A DNA stretch of 64,000 nt from Paenibacillus sp. FSL H8-0548 (GTDB taxonomy: Bacteria; Bacillota; Bacilli; Paenibacillales; Paenibacillaceae): assembly GCF_038630985.1 (NCBI RefSeq), contig NZ_CP152049.1:1569501-1633500 (forward strand), written 5' to 3'. A program made the position numbers and the translations under genes. Of this stretch, positions 18,501-27,494 are shown in pieces (the stretch's first letter is position 1; each line of letters opens with the position of its first letter). The notes beneath the pieces are model-generated. The model ran no database searches, was not told the DNA's origin, and was given only the letters and a program-made list of their open reading frames with translations.

Positions 18501-20136
18501 ACAATCTTTGCTTGCTGAGAAGGAAGCAGGCCGAGCTGAAGCTGCTAGTGTCAGCTTTGTCATCGTAGCTAATGATCAATACGAGCTTGCCGCAAACCGG
18601 CAGACGAATCAATCTACTGTTGGCATATACAATGGCAAATCGTACAGGGATGCGCTGGCTAACGGTTCGTTTAGCTATGATATGGAAGTAACTCCGGGTG
18701 TTGCGAACTATTTGTTCAGTACGTACTATAGCGGCGATGCAGGCAGGAAGTTTGATATTTTTATTGATGATACTAAGCTTGTGTCTGAAAGCATTGAGAA
18801 TCGTATTCCGGGTAATTTCTATAATCAGACGCGGAAAATCACGCAACAATTGGTAGAAAGCAGCAGAACGAAGACGGTACAAGAGTCGGATAAGTACGGT
18901 AATCCCGTACAAAGAACAGTTCATTATGTTACTGTCAAATTTGCAAGCAGCGGAGGTCTCGTAGGCGGCCTATTCGATATCTTCCGGGTAATAACCGACT
19001 ATAAGACAAATCCGAGTTTGAAATCATTGACCTTCACAGAAGGCAATTTATCACAGGAATTTGATCCTGAAGTTACTGAGTATACGTTAACTGTTCCGAC
19101 CGCAACGGAATCGATTACGATGAATGCTCAGCCAATGGACGAATTTGGCTTGGTATATTATGGTGAAATATTAATTAATGATAAGGTAACTCGCAATATA
19201 TCGTTGACGGGCGATTCGACTGAAATTGTGTTGACGGCTAAAGCCGAAGATCATACGACCTCCAAGCAATACGCAATTCATATTGTAAAGAGTGATGAGG
19301 CGGCATCGAATCCGCTCACCATTTCAGGAGCAGCAAGCGTCGTATCCAATCAAATCTTTGATGTGATGGTCAGTTTGAATATGGAAACCGCTGATGTTTT
19401 TGCGAAAGATTTGACCTTCAGCTATGACCCAAGTAAAGTGGAGTTTGTTTCAGCAGAAGCACTTAAGCCGGATTTCATCATTGTAGATCAATCGGAAACG
19501 TTAGGGAAAGTACGTTTGTTGACGGTAGATCTTCATCCTGAGAAAAATACGGAATCCCCGTTTAGCGTGCTAAAGCTTCAATTTAAGGCAAAGGAAATTA
19601 GTGAAGCACAATCAAGCAGCATTACGATGTCAGATATTGTTTTTGCTAATGGCAGCGGAATGGAAAGTGCAATATCAAATCCAAATCCGTACCTATTTGA
19701 AATCATCGCAGGTATAACGAAGGATGCCTTGAATGACGCAGTCGGGGCTGCCCAGAGCCTCTATGATGCTGCGGTAGAGGGAACTCATACCGGCCAATAT
19801 CCAGCAGGATCAAAAGCATCGCTTTTTGCAGCTATTCAGGATGCGAAAGAGGTATTAAACGATAGTACTGCTAGCCAAGCACAAATTAATCAAGCTGCTG
19901 AGCGAATAAGTACTGCGGTTCAACTGTTTAGATCACTTGTTAATACTCAAGTGCTGGGAGATTTAAATGGAGACAATGTGGTTCGAGTCGGGGATCTAGC
20001 AATCTTAGCTTCGCATTATGGGATGACCTCATCAGATCCCGAGTGGAATAAATTCAACTCAGCAGACTTTAATAAGGATGGTAAGATAGATATCGAAGAT
20101 ATAGCTGCTATTGCTCGTTTGATTTTAGGTGAATAA
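15568..20136 (+). CDS. Secreted GH127/GH146 beta-L-arabinofuranosidase with cohesin, FIVAR and dockerin
   Basis: 1522 residues; strong AGGAGG ribosome site. Order: signal peptide 1-31; LamG 40-265; Ig-like 268-358; GH127/146 catalytic domain 364-975; DUF6805-like beta-sandwich about 990-1146; cadherin-like sandwich 1149-1245; cohesin 1248-1383; FIVAR 1387-1460; type I dockerin 1463-1522. The catalytic core has DETC (E663, C665) and WCCTGTGMENF (C732, C733). These match the zinc-binding Glu/Cys set of bifidobacterial HypBA1, where the first Cys of the pair is the nucleophile. Both dockerin loops are complete (DLNGDNVVRVGD, DFNKDGKIDIED). The target is probably beta-L-arabinofuranosides of plant glycoproteins or pectin side chains. 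It is co-transcribed with the tandem GH43. Confidence 0.88.
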   Translation: MKYQRKLGIWALTVVMLSSNLLAGQTLFAANVNSNTLALLDASKVLSLKFEDNVQDSSAKGNNGTISGVNYSYVPDVDGGKALKLSGSTFVDLGKSGTLQPADLTVSFWIKPNETMTGEQMLMWNKTSYYSDGWYLTSESDSKPLAISLGSSEANRQPYKVNITGSRNNFFPIDAWTHVAITYNNLTKAVKIYRNGILQTITIENPTGVSGADGVIKSDDTTSKSLGYNGPQYNGAYAKYSLDDYFVYSTAASYEAIVALYEDKSGTSFDYELVARSDAEAIVLPEKASSDIALPLIGKSESTISWVSSNVDVIDLLGGVQRPAAGESDASVILTANVSFGSKSVTRDFIVIVPAMKSSSDSLEAVPMADVTLTDSYYANAFKKEVDYLLSLEADRLLSAFRTTSGLNPKAAVYDGWENTEIRGHTLGHYLSAISTAYVNATGADKARLKERMDYIIDELAACQDANGNGYISAFPTSFLDKVENGQAVWVPWYTIHKILAGLVSAAEFGDNPKALQIAEKFGEYIYNRTATWNEAMKSRVLSVEYGGMNDSLYDLYSLTDNNHFLKAAEKFDEISLFNSLYNNVDILNGKHANTTIPKVIGALKRYTVLDESEIEEYYLQVAENFWEMVVKHHSYVTGGNSENEHFGHSDVLEAELTNVNDETCNVYNMLKLTRELYKITKDKKYADFYENAFTNSIISSQNPETGMTMYFQPMDTGYFKVFSSAFFHFWCCTGTGMENFAKLNDSIYFTSKDSVYVNQYLSSIVKLSDKNLVITQQSQLPNTGIGDAATGIVAFTINTTGPTNTTLRFRIPDWAKTTPRVKLNGAVSQDYAIEGGYLVFTKNWTDGTTITLDFPMEVIGFDLPDAKNTVAFKYGPIVLSAGLGTKDMQTQTHGVNVLKPNKDTSAKNFITILGHDIELWKENVAQNLVKTDGKLEFTLKGTDADDGILTFSPHFARYEDRYGIYFDLITADSLSYQQSLLAEKEAGRAEAASVSFVIVANDQYELAANRQTNQSTVGIYNGKSYRDALANGSFSYDMEVTPGVANYLFSTYYSGDAGRKFDIFIDDTKLVSESIENRIPGNFYNQTRKITQQLVESSRTKTVQESDKYGNPVQRTVHYVTVKFASSGGLVGGLFDIFRVITDYKTNPSLKSLTFTEGNLSQEFDPEVTEYTLTVPTATESITMNAQPMDEFGLVYYGEILINDKVTRNISLTGDSTEIVLTAKAEDHTTSKQYAIHIVKSDEAASNPLTISGAASVVSNQIFDVMVSLNMETADVFAKDLTFSYDPSKVEFVSAEALKPDFIIVDQSETLGKVRLLTVDLHPEKNTESPFSVLKLQFKAKEISEAQSSSITMSDIVFANGSGMESAISNPNPYLFEIIAGITKDALNDAVGAAQSLYDAAVEGTHTGQYPAGSKASLFAAIQDAKEVLNDSTASQAQINQAAERISTAVQLFRSLVNTQVLGDLNGDNVVRVGDLAILASHYGMTSSDPEWNKFNSADFNKDGKIDIEDIAAIARLILGE

Positions 20137-20166
20137 TTAAAAATAAAAACAATCAATATTTTTCAG

Positions 20167-20206
20167 CACAGCCTTGGCATGGAAATGCCGGGGTTGTGTT
20201 TTTTTT
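20167..20206 (+). terminator. Rho-independent terminator of the GH43-GH127 operon
   Basis: A 14-bp stem with G-U pairs (CACAGCCTTGGCAT / ATGCCGGGGTTGTG), GGAA loop, then eight Ts, 30 bases after the stop. Confidence 0.85.
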
Positions 20207-20351
20207 GAGCTTAAGCACATAGGTTGGGCGTTATTTAATATTCCTGTTTCATAACAGCGGTCATAATATGTTTACCAAGATGAAATGGGTTTCATACATA
20301 AGATACATCTGTTATCATACTTATTAATGACAATAACGAGGATGATACTTA

Positions 20352-21383
20352 ATGAAAACAATCACCATTTATGATATTGCAAGGGAAGCGGATGTTTCTG
20401 TATCGACAGTATCGCGTGTACTTAATGGAACAGCGCCAGTCAAAGTGAGTACGCGAGAGAGAATAATGCAAGTTATTGAGAAACATCAATTTCAGCCAAA
20501 TGCGTTAGCTAGAAGCCTGACAAAAAAAGAAACTGGAACGATAGCGATGATTTTGCCTGATATTACAAACCCTTTTTTCCCTGAAGTATTCTGGGGTGCT
20601 GAGAATAAAGCAAGAGAAAAGGGCTATACTTTTTTCTTGTGCAATACGGCAGGCGATTATAGCCGTGAATCGGAATATCTGAGTATTTTAAGAGAAAAGC
20701 GAGTCGAAGGCATCATTTTTTTAGGCGGGCGCATTAATTTAACAAATTGTCCAGCGGAGCTGCAAAAGGAAGTAGTTGAAGTAGATAATCATATACCAAT
20801 CGTACTTGTAAACGGCAACCTGCCTAAAAGTGGTTTGCATCGAATATACACTGACGAAGCGGAAGGCGCGGCGATTGCTACGCAGCATTTAATTGATCTT
20901 GGACATCGGGATATCGCATTCATTGGTGGATTGGAATTTATGAGTACGACAAGCCAAAAGGTAAAAGCAGTAAGAAAAAAACTAACGGAGTATCAATTAT
21001 CATTGCGCAAGGAATGGCTGCTTTATGGAGAGTTCTCTGTTCGGGCGGGCCGCGATTTGATGAGTAAACTGCTGGAGGGAGAGCAAAGGCCGAGTGCGGT
21101 CCTTTGCGTGAATGATTTTACAGCAATTGGAGCCATAAAGGCTGCATTGGAGCATGGCTTGCGCATTCCACAGGATATTTCTATTGTCGGCTTTGATGAT
21201 TCTCCTTTATCTACAGCTGTCATTCCTGAGCTGACGACAGTGACCCAGAATACGAATGATTTAGGGAGCCTTGCAGTAGAGACCATCCATCAAATCGTAA
21301 ATGGCAATAAAACAAAACGGAATATGGTTTTGCAGCCTGAGCTTGTGATCCGTCAAAGCACCGGCCCGTTTCGAAAGCGATAA
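20352..21383 (+). CDS. LacI-family transcriptional regulator
   Basis: 343 residues. The N-terminal helix-turn-helix (ITIYDIAREADVSVSTVSRVLNG, residues 4-26) is classic LacI, followed by a hinge (LARSLTKKETGTIAMILPD) and a periplasmic-binding-protein-like sugar domain to the C-terminus. It sits just after the cohesin/dockerin operon and 8 bases before the next gene, so it probably belongs with genes for arabinoside or galactoside use. Operators of this family are cre-like palindromes; the perfect one at 10372-10391 is a candidate target, which is inference only. Confidence 0.92.
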   Translation: MKTITIYDIAREADVSVSTVSRVLNGTAPVKVSTRERIMQVIEKHQFQPNALARSLTKKETGTIAMILPDITNPFFPEVFWGAENKAREKGYTFFLCNTAGDYSRESEYLSILREKRVEGIIFLGGRINLTNCPAELQKEVVEVDNHIPIVLVNGNLPKSGLHRIYTDEAEGAAIATQHLIDLGHRDIAFIGGLEFMSTTSQKVKAVRKKLTEYQLSLRKEWLLYGEFSVRAGRDLMSKLLEGEQRPSAVLCVNDFTAIGAIKAALEHGLRIPQDISIVGFDDSPLSTAVIPELTTVTQNTNDLGSLAVETIHQIVNGNKTKRNMVLQPELVIRQSTGPFRKR

Positions 21384-21391
21384 GAAACTTT

Positions 21392-22087
21392 ATGAAAGCA
21401 CTGAAATCCGTTTTAATAGGTTTGGTTGGCATGCTAATTATTTTTGCAGCGTTCAAAGCGAGTAAAAGTATAATTGATGATCAAAATTTGAAATATGTGC
21501 AAGTAAATCCGTTAGTCGTGGAGAAAAAACAGGATGATTCGTTATATCCGGAGGATATCGATCGTATGATTTCGCATAGTATTACGGGGACAAAAGCGAC
21601 AACACTGCCTGTTAAATCAGATCAAAACTATGTTGTACATGAGAATAAGCTGTATGTTACAAGCAACCAAGGTAAGACCTGGGCACAGGCTCCAGATGAT
21701 GATTATCTAGGGTACGCCCGTATATCTGAGTATGTGGATACGATTCAGCAAAGCAATATTTATCGATCCAATGAAAAAATAACGATTGTATACGGTGGGC
21801 GCGGCTCGGAAAATATTAGCATAATGACCTCAGATAGCAAGGGTGAGCATTGGAGTATAGGCAGTATATCGAAGACAGCTACTCATGATTTGCAGAAGGG
21901 GTACGACGAGCTGCACATTGATTTCGTGGATGATGATCGAACGGGTTATCTAGCTGCCATTCGTAACGAAGGATCAGTTCAAGCTAAGATTTTGGTTTTT
22001 CGCAGCATAAATACAGGAGTGACTTGGGACGAGGTAGATAGCAGAGACCCGTTTTATGGTGAAATCCTGTCACAGTTCGGATTGTAG
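21392..22087 (+). CDS. Membrane-anchored protein with BNR/sialidase-like repeats
   Basis: 231 residues. An N-terminal hydrophobic segment (about residues 5-27) without a clear cleavage site should anchor it, leaving the rest outside the cell. Asp-box-like motifs appear as VTSNQGKTWAQAP, MTSDSKGEHWSIG and FRSINTGVTWDEV (S/T-x-x-G-x-x-W), as in beta-propeller BNR repeats. It is too short for a full six-bladed sialidase and has no recognisable catalytic residues. Eight bases separate it from the LacI gene and 11 from the next, so the three look like one operon. Function unknown. Confidence 0.65.
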   Translation: MKALKSVLIGLVGMLIIFAAFKASKSIIDDQNLKYVQVNPLVVEKKQDDSLYPEDIDRMISHSITGTKATTLPVKSDQNYVVHENKLYVTSNQGKTWAQAPDDDYLGYARISEYVDTIQQSNIYRSNEKITIVYGGRGSENISIMTSDSKGEHWSIGSISKTATHDLQKGYDELHIDFVDDDRTGYLAAIRNEGSVQAKILVFRSINTGVTWDEVDSRDPFYGEILSQFGL

Positions 22088-22098
22088 GAGATGATTGT

Positions 22099-22959
22099 AT
22101 GATTAAAAATAAACCCATTAAAATAACACTATTTGCAGTGGCGGTCTTACTCATCATTTTTCAAGCATTGGTCATCGGTGTCGCAGCTCCAAAGGAATAT
22201 CAGCTCATTTACGATTGGATTTTCTATGGGATCAATTTTGTAATCATTGCTTTCTTATTTTTCTTGCTGCACAGTAAAAATCAATTTATGAAATGGATGC
22301 AATGGGGGTTTGGCCTTGCACTGCTCGTTGCCAATACTACATTTTTTTATCATATGGGTGATGTGAATATGGTGGTATCTAAGTCTGAGGACGGGCAGCA
22401 TGAAGTGATCCTTAAGGAATATAAGAAAATGAAGGATGAGACGGTAAGATTAAAGCGCAGAGGATTTATCTTTGGTAAACAAACTGCTGCTTTAACGGGA
22501 AGCTCTACATATAAGACGATCGAAGAGAATTCTTTTAAAATAAATTGGATTAGTGGCGACACTGCTATTGTGACTTATCAAGCTAGTGAGAAGGGTGCTT
22601 TGCAGCAGCGGATCTTCAGCTTTCGTAGCTCTGATTACGTAAGTTATCAGCAGGTAGCAGTAAGCCTGACGGGAAAGTGGCTCGAGCAGGAGAACTCTCA
22701 GAACTACTTGATGTATGATGCAGGTGAAATGGTCTTTGCCAAGGACGGCGAGCTTTACTATTACAAAGCTCATGATACAGAGCAGCAAGGTATTTTCTCG
22801 CTTGTGATCAAATCAGATGAGAAAAAACCTTCTTTTACGGTGGTACTGAACTCGGATTGTATATTTGGTGATGATGGGCTGATTATGGATGGAGGAACGA
22901 TTACGATAGCGCAGGTAAGCTTTGATGATATAGAGAATAAGGTTTATTTTAAAGAATAA
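22099..22959 (+). CDS. Uncharacterised membrane protein
   Basis: 286 residues, ATG preceded by TAGGAGATG. Three hydrophobic helices lie at about residues 8-30, 35-57 and 68-87. The remaining 190 residues look beta-rich and probably face outside. It is in tight operon order with the BNR-like protein. I do not recognise the family. Confidence 0.7.
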   Translation: MIKNKPIKITLFAVAVLLIIFQALVIGVAAPKEYQLIYDWIFYGINFVIIAFLFFLLHSKNQFMKWMQWGFGLALLVANTTFFYHMGDVNMVVSKSEDGQHEVILKEYKKMKDETVRLKRRGFIFGKQTAALTGSSTYKTIEENSFKINWISGDTAIVTYQASEKGALQQRIFSFRSSDYVSYQQVAVSLTGKWLEQENSQNYLMYDAGEMVFAKDGELYYYKAHDTEQQGIFSLVIKSDEKKPSFTVVLNSDCIFGDDGLIMDGGTITIAQVSFDDIENKVYFKE

Positions 22960-23315
22960 CTTTACTTTGATAGGGATAAAGGGGTTCTATCATAGCTGTT
23001 ACTCGATCATTCGGCTAAAGCTGCGCTGCCGTAATACGCCATAGCTGCTACTAACGATAACGAGGTAATCTACGTTGTACTTATTACAATAGGAACCTCA
23101 CATATGAGCTGATTCGAACGGCTACACTGCATAAATACAACAGAAAAGGCTTCAATCGAACGACTTTTTCCTCGAATATCGGATTCCATTGCAATAAGTG
23201 CAGTGTAGGTTTGAAGAAACGCTAGAAGCATCAAATCTACTGTATACAGTGCAGTGTAGTTCCGCTCACCGACGAAAAGGTATGATGACATATGATTTAA
23301 AGAATCTTCATCTAT
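22960..23315. other. Intergenic stretch filled with repeat units
   Basis: No supported gene. Most of 23070-23259 is four copies of a 25-50 base repeat, listed separately. Confidence 0.5.
23070..23259. repeat. Cluster of four intergenic repeat units, two in each orientation
   Basis: Units at about 23070-23096 and 23122-23148 read forward, and 23184-23208 and 23236-23259 read in reverse. All fit a core like CTACACTGCA-n-TTACAA-n-GGAA. Forward units are about 52 bases apart and each is followed by a CGAACG. Two more copies lie at 47965-48038. Confidence 0.5.
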
Positions 23316-23361
23316 ATGAATAAGATTGCAATAGAATGAACGTTTGCTTTCTGCTAAGGTA
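23316..23361 (+). promoter_or_regulatory. Shared promoter block, copy D (GH28 gene)
   Basis: ATGAAT, then TTGCAA at 23326-23331, a degenerate cre core (GAACGTTTGCT), and CTAAGGT. It is the weakest of four related blocks in the window and lies about 40 bases before the GH28 start. Confidence 0.45.
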
Positions 23362-23399
23362 GCCATTATACATGGTTTATTTAGAAGGAGGCAGGCGTA

Positions 23400-24860
23400 A
23401 TGATCGACCAAATAACGGATTTAGTTACTTATCCAGTTCCTTGCGGCATCTTGGAAAATCAGACTTATAAAGTCAGAGTTCGCAAGGAGTATGGGGAGTG
23501 GCAGCAGCAGTTTGTTTATTCCGTACCAGTGGATATGCATAATGTTCGTGAAACGTCGATGGTTGCTTTCGATTTTCACGGTACGGTGGAGATCGAGGTA
23601 ATGATGCTGGGAGGCAATTTAGAGCAAGTCGAAATTCGGCCGAGCAGCTTGGAGATAGATTTCAGGCATGAAGGCAACAAGGTCTGCTTCAAGCTGGATC
23701 GTCCAGCGAAGCTGTCCCTTGAGGCAAACGGTGACCGGTTCAGCAATCTTCATCTGTTCGCCAATGAGTTGGAGAAGGATGTCCCCGATTTACACGGACA
23801 AGAAACAGTGAATCTGCAGCCGGGCAATCATAGATCGGTTGACCTGCTTGAGAGATTGCAAGCCTTAAAGGAAGGGAGAGAAGAGCGGACAGGAAAGGCG
23901 TTTGAGGTGCTTTATTTTGGAGCTGGCTTGCACGTATTGGATGATCCACAGCTCTATGTCGCTTCCGGAACGATCGTATATTTGGCGGCTGGAGCAGTCG
24001 TTGCAGGCTCTATCGTGTGCAGCCATGTGGAGGATGTGATCATTCGAGGACGCGGGCTGCTGTATATGAGAGAGTTTGAAAAAATGACGTATTATCGCGG
24101 TGTGGAAATCGAGTTTTCTCGCAACATCACAGTTGAGGGGATTACACTGGTCGATCCGCCACATTACAGTATTTTTCTCGGCAAGTCGGAGCATGTAACT
24201 ATCCGAAATTTCAAGTCGTTCAGCTCTCGGGGCTGGTGCGATGGCATCGATATGATGTCCTGTTCCGATATTTCAATCGAGGATGTATTTCTTCGCACCT
24301 CGGACGATTGTATCGCGATTTACGGTAGACGCTGGGCATACGAAGGAGATACAACAAATATAACCGTCAAAAATTCCGTGCTGTGGGCGGATGTTGCGCA
24401 CCCGATTATGATTGGGGCCCACGGGGATTATGAGCGAAACGGAGATATGATTAGAAATATCGTATTTGAAAATATTGACATTTTGGAGCATCATGAGCCG
24501 CAGGATGGGTATTGGGGCTGTATGACGATTAACGCTGGCGACAAAAATACAGTCAGCGACGTCCTCTTTCGAAATATTCGTGTAGAGCAATTTGAGCTAG
24601 GCCGCTTAATTGATATCCGAGTGTTCCATAACCCGAAGTATAACCCGGCTCCCGGAAACCGGGTCGAAAATATTCGTTTTGAAAACGTCAGCTTTAATGG
24701 CCTATGTGACAATCCGTCCATCATCGAGGGCTTTGATGAGAAACGGATCGTTGACGGCATTCAATTCGTTAATTTGCGGATTAACGGTGAGCAAGCGCAT
24801 GATGCAGACACTGCCAATTTGATTATTGTTAAACACGCGGAACGTATTCATTTCAGTTGA
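23400..24860 (+). CDS. GH28-like right-handed beta-helix glycosidase (intracellular)
   Basis: 486 residues, AAGGAGG ribosome site, no signal peptide. The N-terminal 150 or so residues form a beta-sandwich; from about 170 onward repeating beta-helix turns carry GH28 landmarks: CDGID (C280-D284), SDDC (S301-C304, catalytic Asp pair) and GAHGD (H341). The usual RIK motif of polygalacturonases is replaced by RLIDIRV, so the substrate may not be plain polygalacturonate. GH28 members cleave galacturonate links in pectin and rhamnogalacturonan. Lacking an export signal, it likely degrades imported oligosaccharides. It precedes an AraC regulator and a sugar ABC transporter. Confidence 0.8.
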   Translation: MIDQITDLVTYPVPCGILENQTYKVRVRKEYGEWQQQFVYSVPVDMHNVRETSMVAFDFHGTVEIEVMMLGGNLEQVEIRPSSLEIDFRHEGNKVCFKLDRPAKLSLEANGDRFSNLHLFANELEKDVPDLHGQETVNLQPGNHRSVDLLERLQALKEGREERTGKAFEVLYFGAGLHVLDDPQLYVASGTIVYLAAGAVVAGSIVCSHVEDVIIRGRGLLYMREFEKMTYYRGVEIEFSRNITVEGITLVDPPHYSIFLGKSEHVTIRNFKSFSSRGWCDGIDMMSCSDISIEDVFLRTSDDCIAIYGRRWAYEGDTTNITVKNSVLWADVAHPIMIGAHGDYERNGDMIRNIVFENIDILEHHEPQDGYWGCMTINAGDKNTVSDVLFRNIRVEQFELGRLIDIRVFHNPKYNPAPGNRVENIRFENVSFNGLCDNPSIIEGFDEKRIVDGIQFVNLRINGEQAHDADTANLIIVKHAERIHFS

Positions 24861-25008
24861 TTCTAATCTACATAATGGTAGGTCGGCCTTGCGATTTAGA
24901 GGTCGGCTTATTTTTTGCACGTGGAGTGGATTTCTGCCGTTATAATGGCACTCATTTAACAATAACTTAAAGTTTCTAACATAATTACACTGGTAAAATA
25001 TCTTGTTA

Positions 25009-25034
25009 GCGATTACAATTTTTATAGAAATCGC
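25009..25034. promoter_or_regulatory. Inverted repeat upstream of the AraC gene
   Basis: GCGATT at 25009-25014 and AATCGC at 25029-25034 flank an AT-rich 14-base spacer, about 30 bases before the ATG. A possible operator; weak evidence. Confidence 0.3.
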
Positions 25035-25062
25035 AAGAGTTAAAGTATTGGGGGGCTAAGTA

Positions 25063-27276
25063 ATGAAAACGAAAAATAAATATAAAAATAGTTTCTTTAC
25101 TCGCTTAATCTTGTCATACACGGTTATGGCTGTCGTATTAATTGGACTGGCTGGCGGTTATTTGTACTCGCGCGCGAGCGGGCTTATGGTTAACGAAATA
25201 GCTAGAGATAGCCAAAGTCGGCTGCAAACGGCGAAGGATTTTGTAGAGAAGACCGTGCTGCGTAAATATGAGAATCATATTCAAAATATAATGTTATCAA
25301 CTGGCTTTACTCAAAATAACGCTAATTTGAACTTTTTATTGGATAATTCCTGGGAAAATAATTTAAGTCGAATTGCTTTGCTTGGAAAAGGAATCGGATT
25401 TTTAGGCTTAGATAATGAAGGCGCTTACAATACGACCGTATATTTTAAAAAAGGATATTATGTCGTCGATAGCGCATCATTTTATATGGATCCAGACAAC
25501 TCCAAGGATGCCCGATTTATTAAGCAGCTAAAGCCGGAAAATCATAAACAATGGCTCTACCGCGTACTTCCGGACGGGCAAAAGGCGCTGACTTATGTCG
25601 TGAAGCTGCCGTACAATCAGCCAAGCCTCGAGCCCAAGGGCTATATTTTCGTAGACGTGACGCTTGATGTTCTGACTGCAACGGTATCCCAGATTATGAG
25701 CTCTCCTTCTGAGAAGCTTTATGTATTTGATGAAACGGGGTCGATGCTTGCGGCTACAGGAGACAGCACGGCCAAGGAGATCGAGCTCGTAAACGGAATG
25801 ATGAATGCGGATACGAGAGTAAAAGAAGTGTCGGCTGAAGGACAAGGGAAGGCAGTGTTGTCCTATCTGCCCTCAGAAGAGAACGATATGGGCTGGAGCT
25901 ATGCGATTATGCGCCCTATGAAGGCCTTCACGTTATCCACGCAAGAATTCAAGTCCAGCATATTCATCGGCTGCAGTCTGGTTCTATTATTTGGATTGAT
26001 TATCGCTTATTTGCTGTCCAAGCAGTTTTACATGCCGATGAAGAAGCTTACTCAATTGGTCAGAGCCTCCTATCAGCCGAGTCTTGGCCTTGTGCAAGGA
26101 AACGAATACACATTTATTGGGAATGCCTTAAGTGTTATGGGGCAAAGAATCGTATCCTTGGAGAGCAGCGCCAAAACGAACGAGATGAAAAATTTGGTGC
26201 TAGGGGCAAATCTTAATTTGGAGCATACGAGGAGCCTGCCGCATGAATCCAGCTTTGTAGTGGCGCATATTCATTTGCTGGAAGGAGAAATGTTAACCTT
26301 TAAAGAGCTTTATGAGGCATCTACATTGAATTTCCCTGTTGAAATCGTCTGCTTAAATGACGAGGAGGCTGCGGTCATTTTCTTTGTGAATTCAGGAGAG
26401 GAGCACGAGGCTGAGCGACTGTTGGCTGATCATCTGAGCAGCTTTAAGGAAACGTCTGTTGATGAATTGTGTTTCGGAGCTGCGATAGGGTCGCTCGTTG
26501 GCAGCAGCGACGAAATTCCGATTTCCTATCAATATGCGCTGCAAGCCTATCGCTACCGCTTCATTTATGGCTCGCAAGCCGTTATTTTGCATAGGGATAT
26601 AACGGAGCTGAATGCTGCTCCGCAGCTGCTTGCATTCGATCAATATACGAACGCTTTGAAAGCAGGGGATCTAAACAAGGTAAACCGATTCCTTGACGAG
26701 TTTGCAGCAGCAATGCAATCTGGAAGCCAGCAGCTTGAATCGATAGAGCTAAGTCTGCTCCAGCTTGTGTCCTCCCTCTACCAAGCGGTCATCGATATGC
26801 AGCTCCAGAAGCTGGTACCGCCATCTCGGCTATTCGATGAGCTGAAGAAGGAGAGCCTTTCGGAAACCGTCATGGCCATTCGCAAGCATTCCGAGCAAAT
26901 GGTAACGCATGTTCAGGAATCAAGCAGCCACGCGCATACAGAAATTATTATGAGTCTGAAGAAATATATTGATGAGCATTTGCATGAGGATTTATCGTTG
27001 AACGTATTATCCGAGCTGGCATCCTTGGCCCCAGCCTACATATCCACTTTATTCGGGGAGGTCATGAAGGAATCGTTCACAGAATACGTGACAAGATGCA
27101 GGCTCGATAAAGCGGCGGATATGCTGCGGTCCGATGTTCGCTTATCTGTAGCTGAAATTTCTACACTGGTCGGTTATCGGAATCCACAGTATTTCCACAA
27201 CAAATTCAAGACGCGTTTCGGCATTACGCCGGTGCAATATCGAAATGCGGTAAAGAAGCCGATTGTAGCTTCCTAA
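25063..27276 (+). CDS. Membrane-bound AraC-family regulator
   Basis: 737 residues. Two membrane helices (about 11-33 and 299-320) enclose a large extracellular region, probably Cache-like. A cytoplasmic part follows, and a C-terminal AraC helix-turn-helix pair sits at about 629-733 (LSLNVLSELASLAPAYISTLF, VAEISTLVGYRNPQYFHNKFK). This design is common beside sugar ABC transporters in Paenibacillus and is thought to sense extracellular ligand or the loaded binding protein. It directly precedes the permease-permease-binding-protein operon and is a good candidate activator for the shared promoter block seen four times in this window. Confidence 0.9.
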   Translation: MKTKNKYKNSFFTRLILSYTVMAVVLIGLAGGYLYSRASGLMVNEIARDSQSRLQTAKDFVEKTVLRKYENHIQNIMLSTGFTQNNANLNFLLDNSWENNLSRIALLGKGIGFLGLDNEGAYNTTVYFKKGYYVVDSASFYMDPDNSKDARFIKQLKPENHKQWLYRVLPDGQKALTYVVKLPYNQPSLEPKGYIFVDVTLDVLTATVSQIMSSPSEKLYVFDETGSMLAATGDSTAKEIELVNGMMNADTRVKEVSAEGQGKAVLSYLPSEENDMGWSYAIMRPMKAFTLSTQEFKSSIFIGCSLVLLFGLIIAYLLSKQFYMPMKKLTQLVRASYQPSLGLVQGNEYTFIGNALSVMGQRIVSLESSAKTNEMKNLVLGANLNLEHTRSLPHESSFVVAHIHLLEGEMLTFKELYEASTLNFPVEIVCLNDEEAAVIFFVNSGEEHEAERLLADHLSSFKETSVDELCFGAAIGSLVGSSDEIPISYQYALQAYRYRFIYGSQAVILHRDITELNAAPQLLAFDQYTNALKAGDLNKVNRFLDEFAAAMQSGSQQLESIELSLLQLVSSLYQAVIDMQLQKLVPPSRLFDELKKESLSETVMAIRKHSEQMVTHVQESSSHAHTEIIMSLKKYIDEHLHEDLSLNVLSELASLAPAYISTLFGEVMKESFTEYVTRCRLDKAADMLRSDVRLSVAEISTLVGYRNPQYFHNKFKTRFGITPVQYRNAVKKPIVAS

Positions 27277-27297
27277 TCAGAATAAATAGGTTAGCTA

Positions 27298-27336
27298 AAC
27301 AATCCTCAGGAGAAATTCTTGAGGGTTGTTTTTTTA
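27298..27336 (+). terminator. Rho-independent terminator of the AraC gene
   Basis: Arms AACAATCCTCA and TTGAGGGTTGTT, ending in a run of eight Ts, 20 bases after the stop. Confidence 0.8.
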
Positions 27337-27385
27337 TTCTTGAAAGAAATTATATAAGGATTTTGAAGAAAACATAGTTATTCAA

Positions 27386-27427
27386 ATGAATTTACAATAG
27401 AAAAAGCGCTTTCATCATCGTAAGGTT
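27386..27427 (+). promoter_or_regulatory. Shared promoter block, copy A (ABC transporter operon)
   Basis: ATGAAT, TTTACAATAG, then AAAGCGCTTTCA (27403-27414, a palindromic cre-like core) and CGTAAGGTT. It lies about 70 bases before the first permease gene. Confidence 0.65.
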
Positions 27428-27494
27428 GGTATATCGAAACGAATGACAAGCAGCGCTGTACGAACATCGTTATTACAGAAAGGAGCAAGCATGC

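Noticed and set aside
23070..23259. Possible CRISPR array
   Set aside because: Units are imperfect, occur in both orientations and have uneven spacing; no cas genes nearby.
24877..24920. Apparent terminator after the GH28 gene
   Set aside because: The repeated GGTCGGC pieces are direct, not inverted, so they do not form a stem despite the following T-run.
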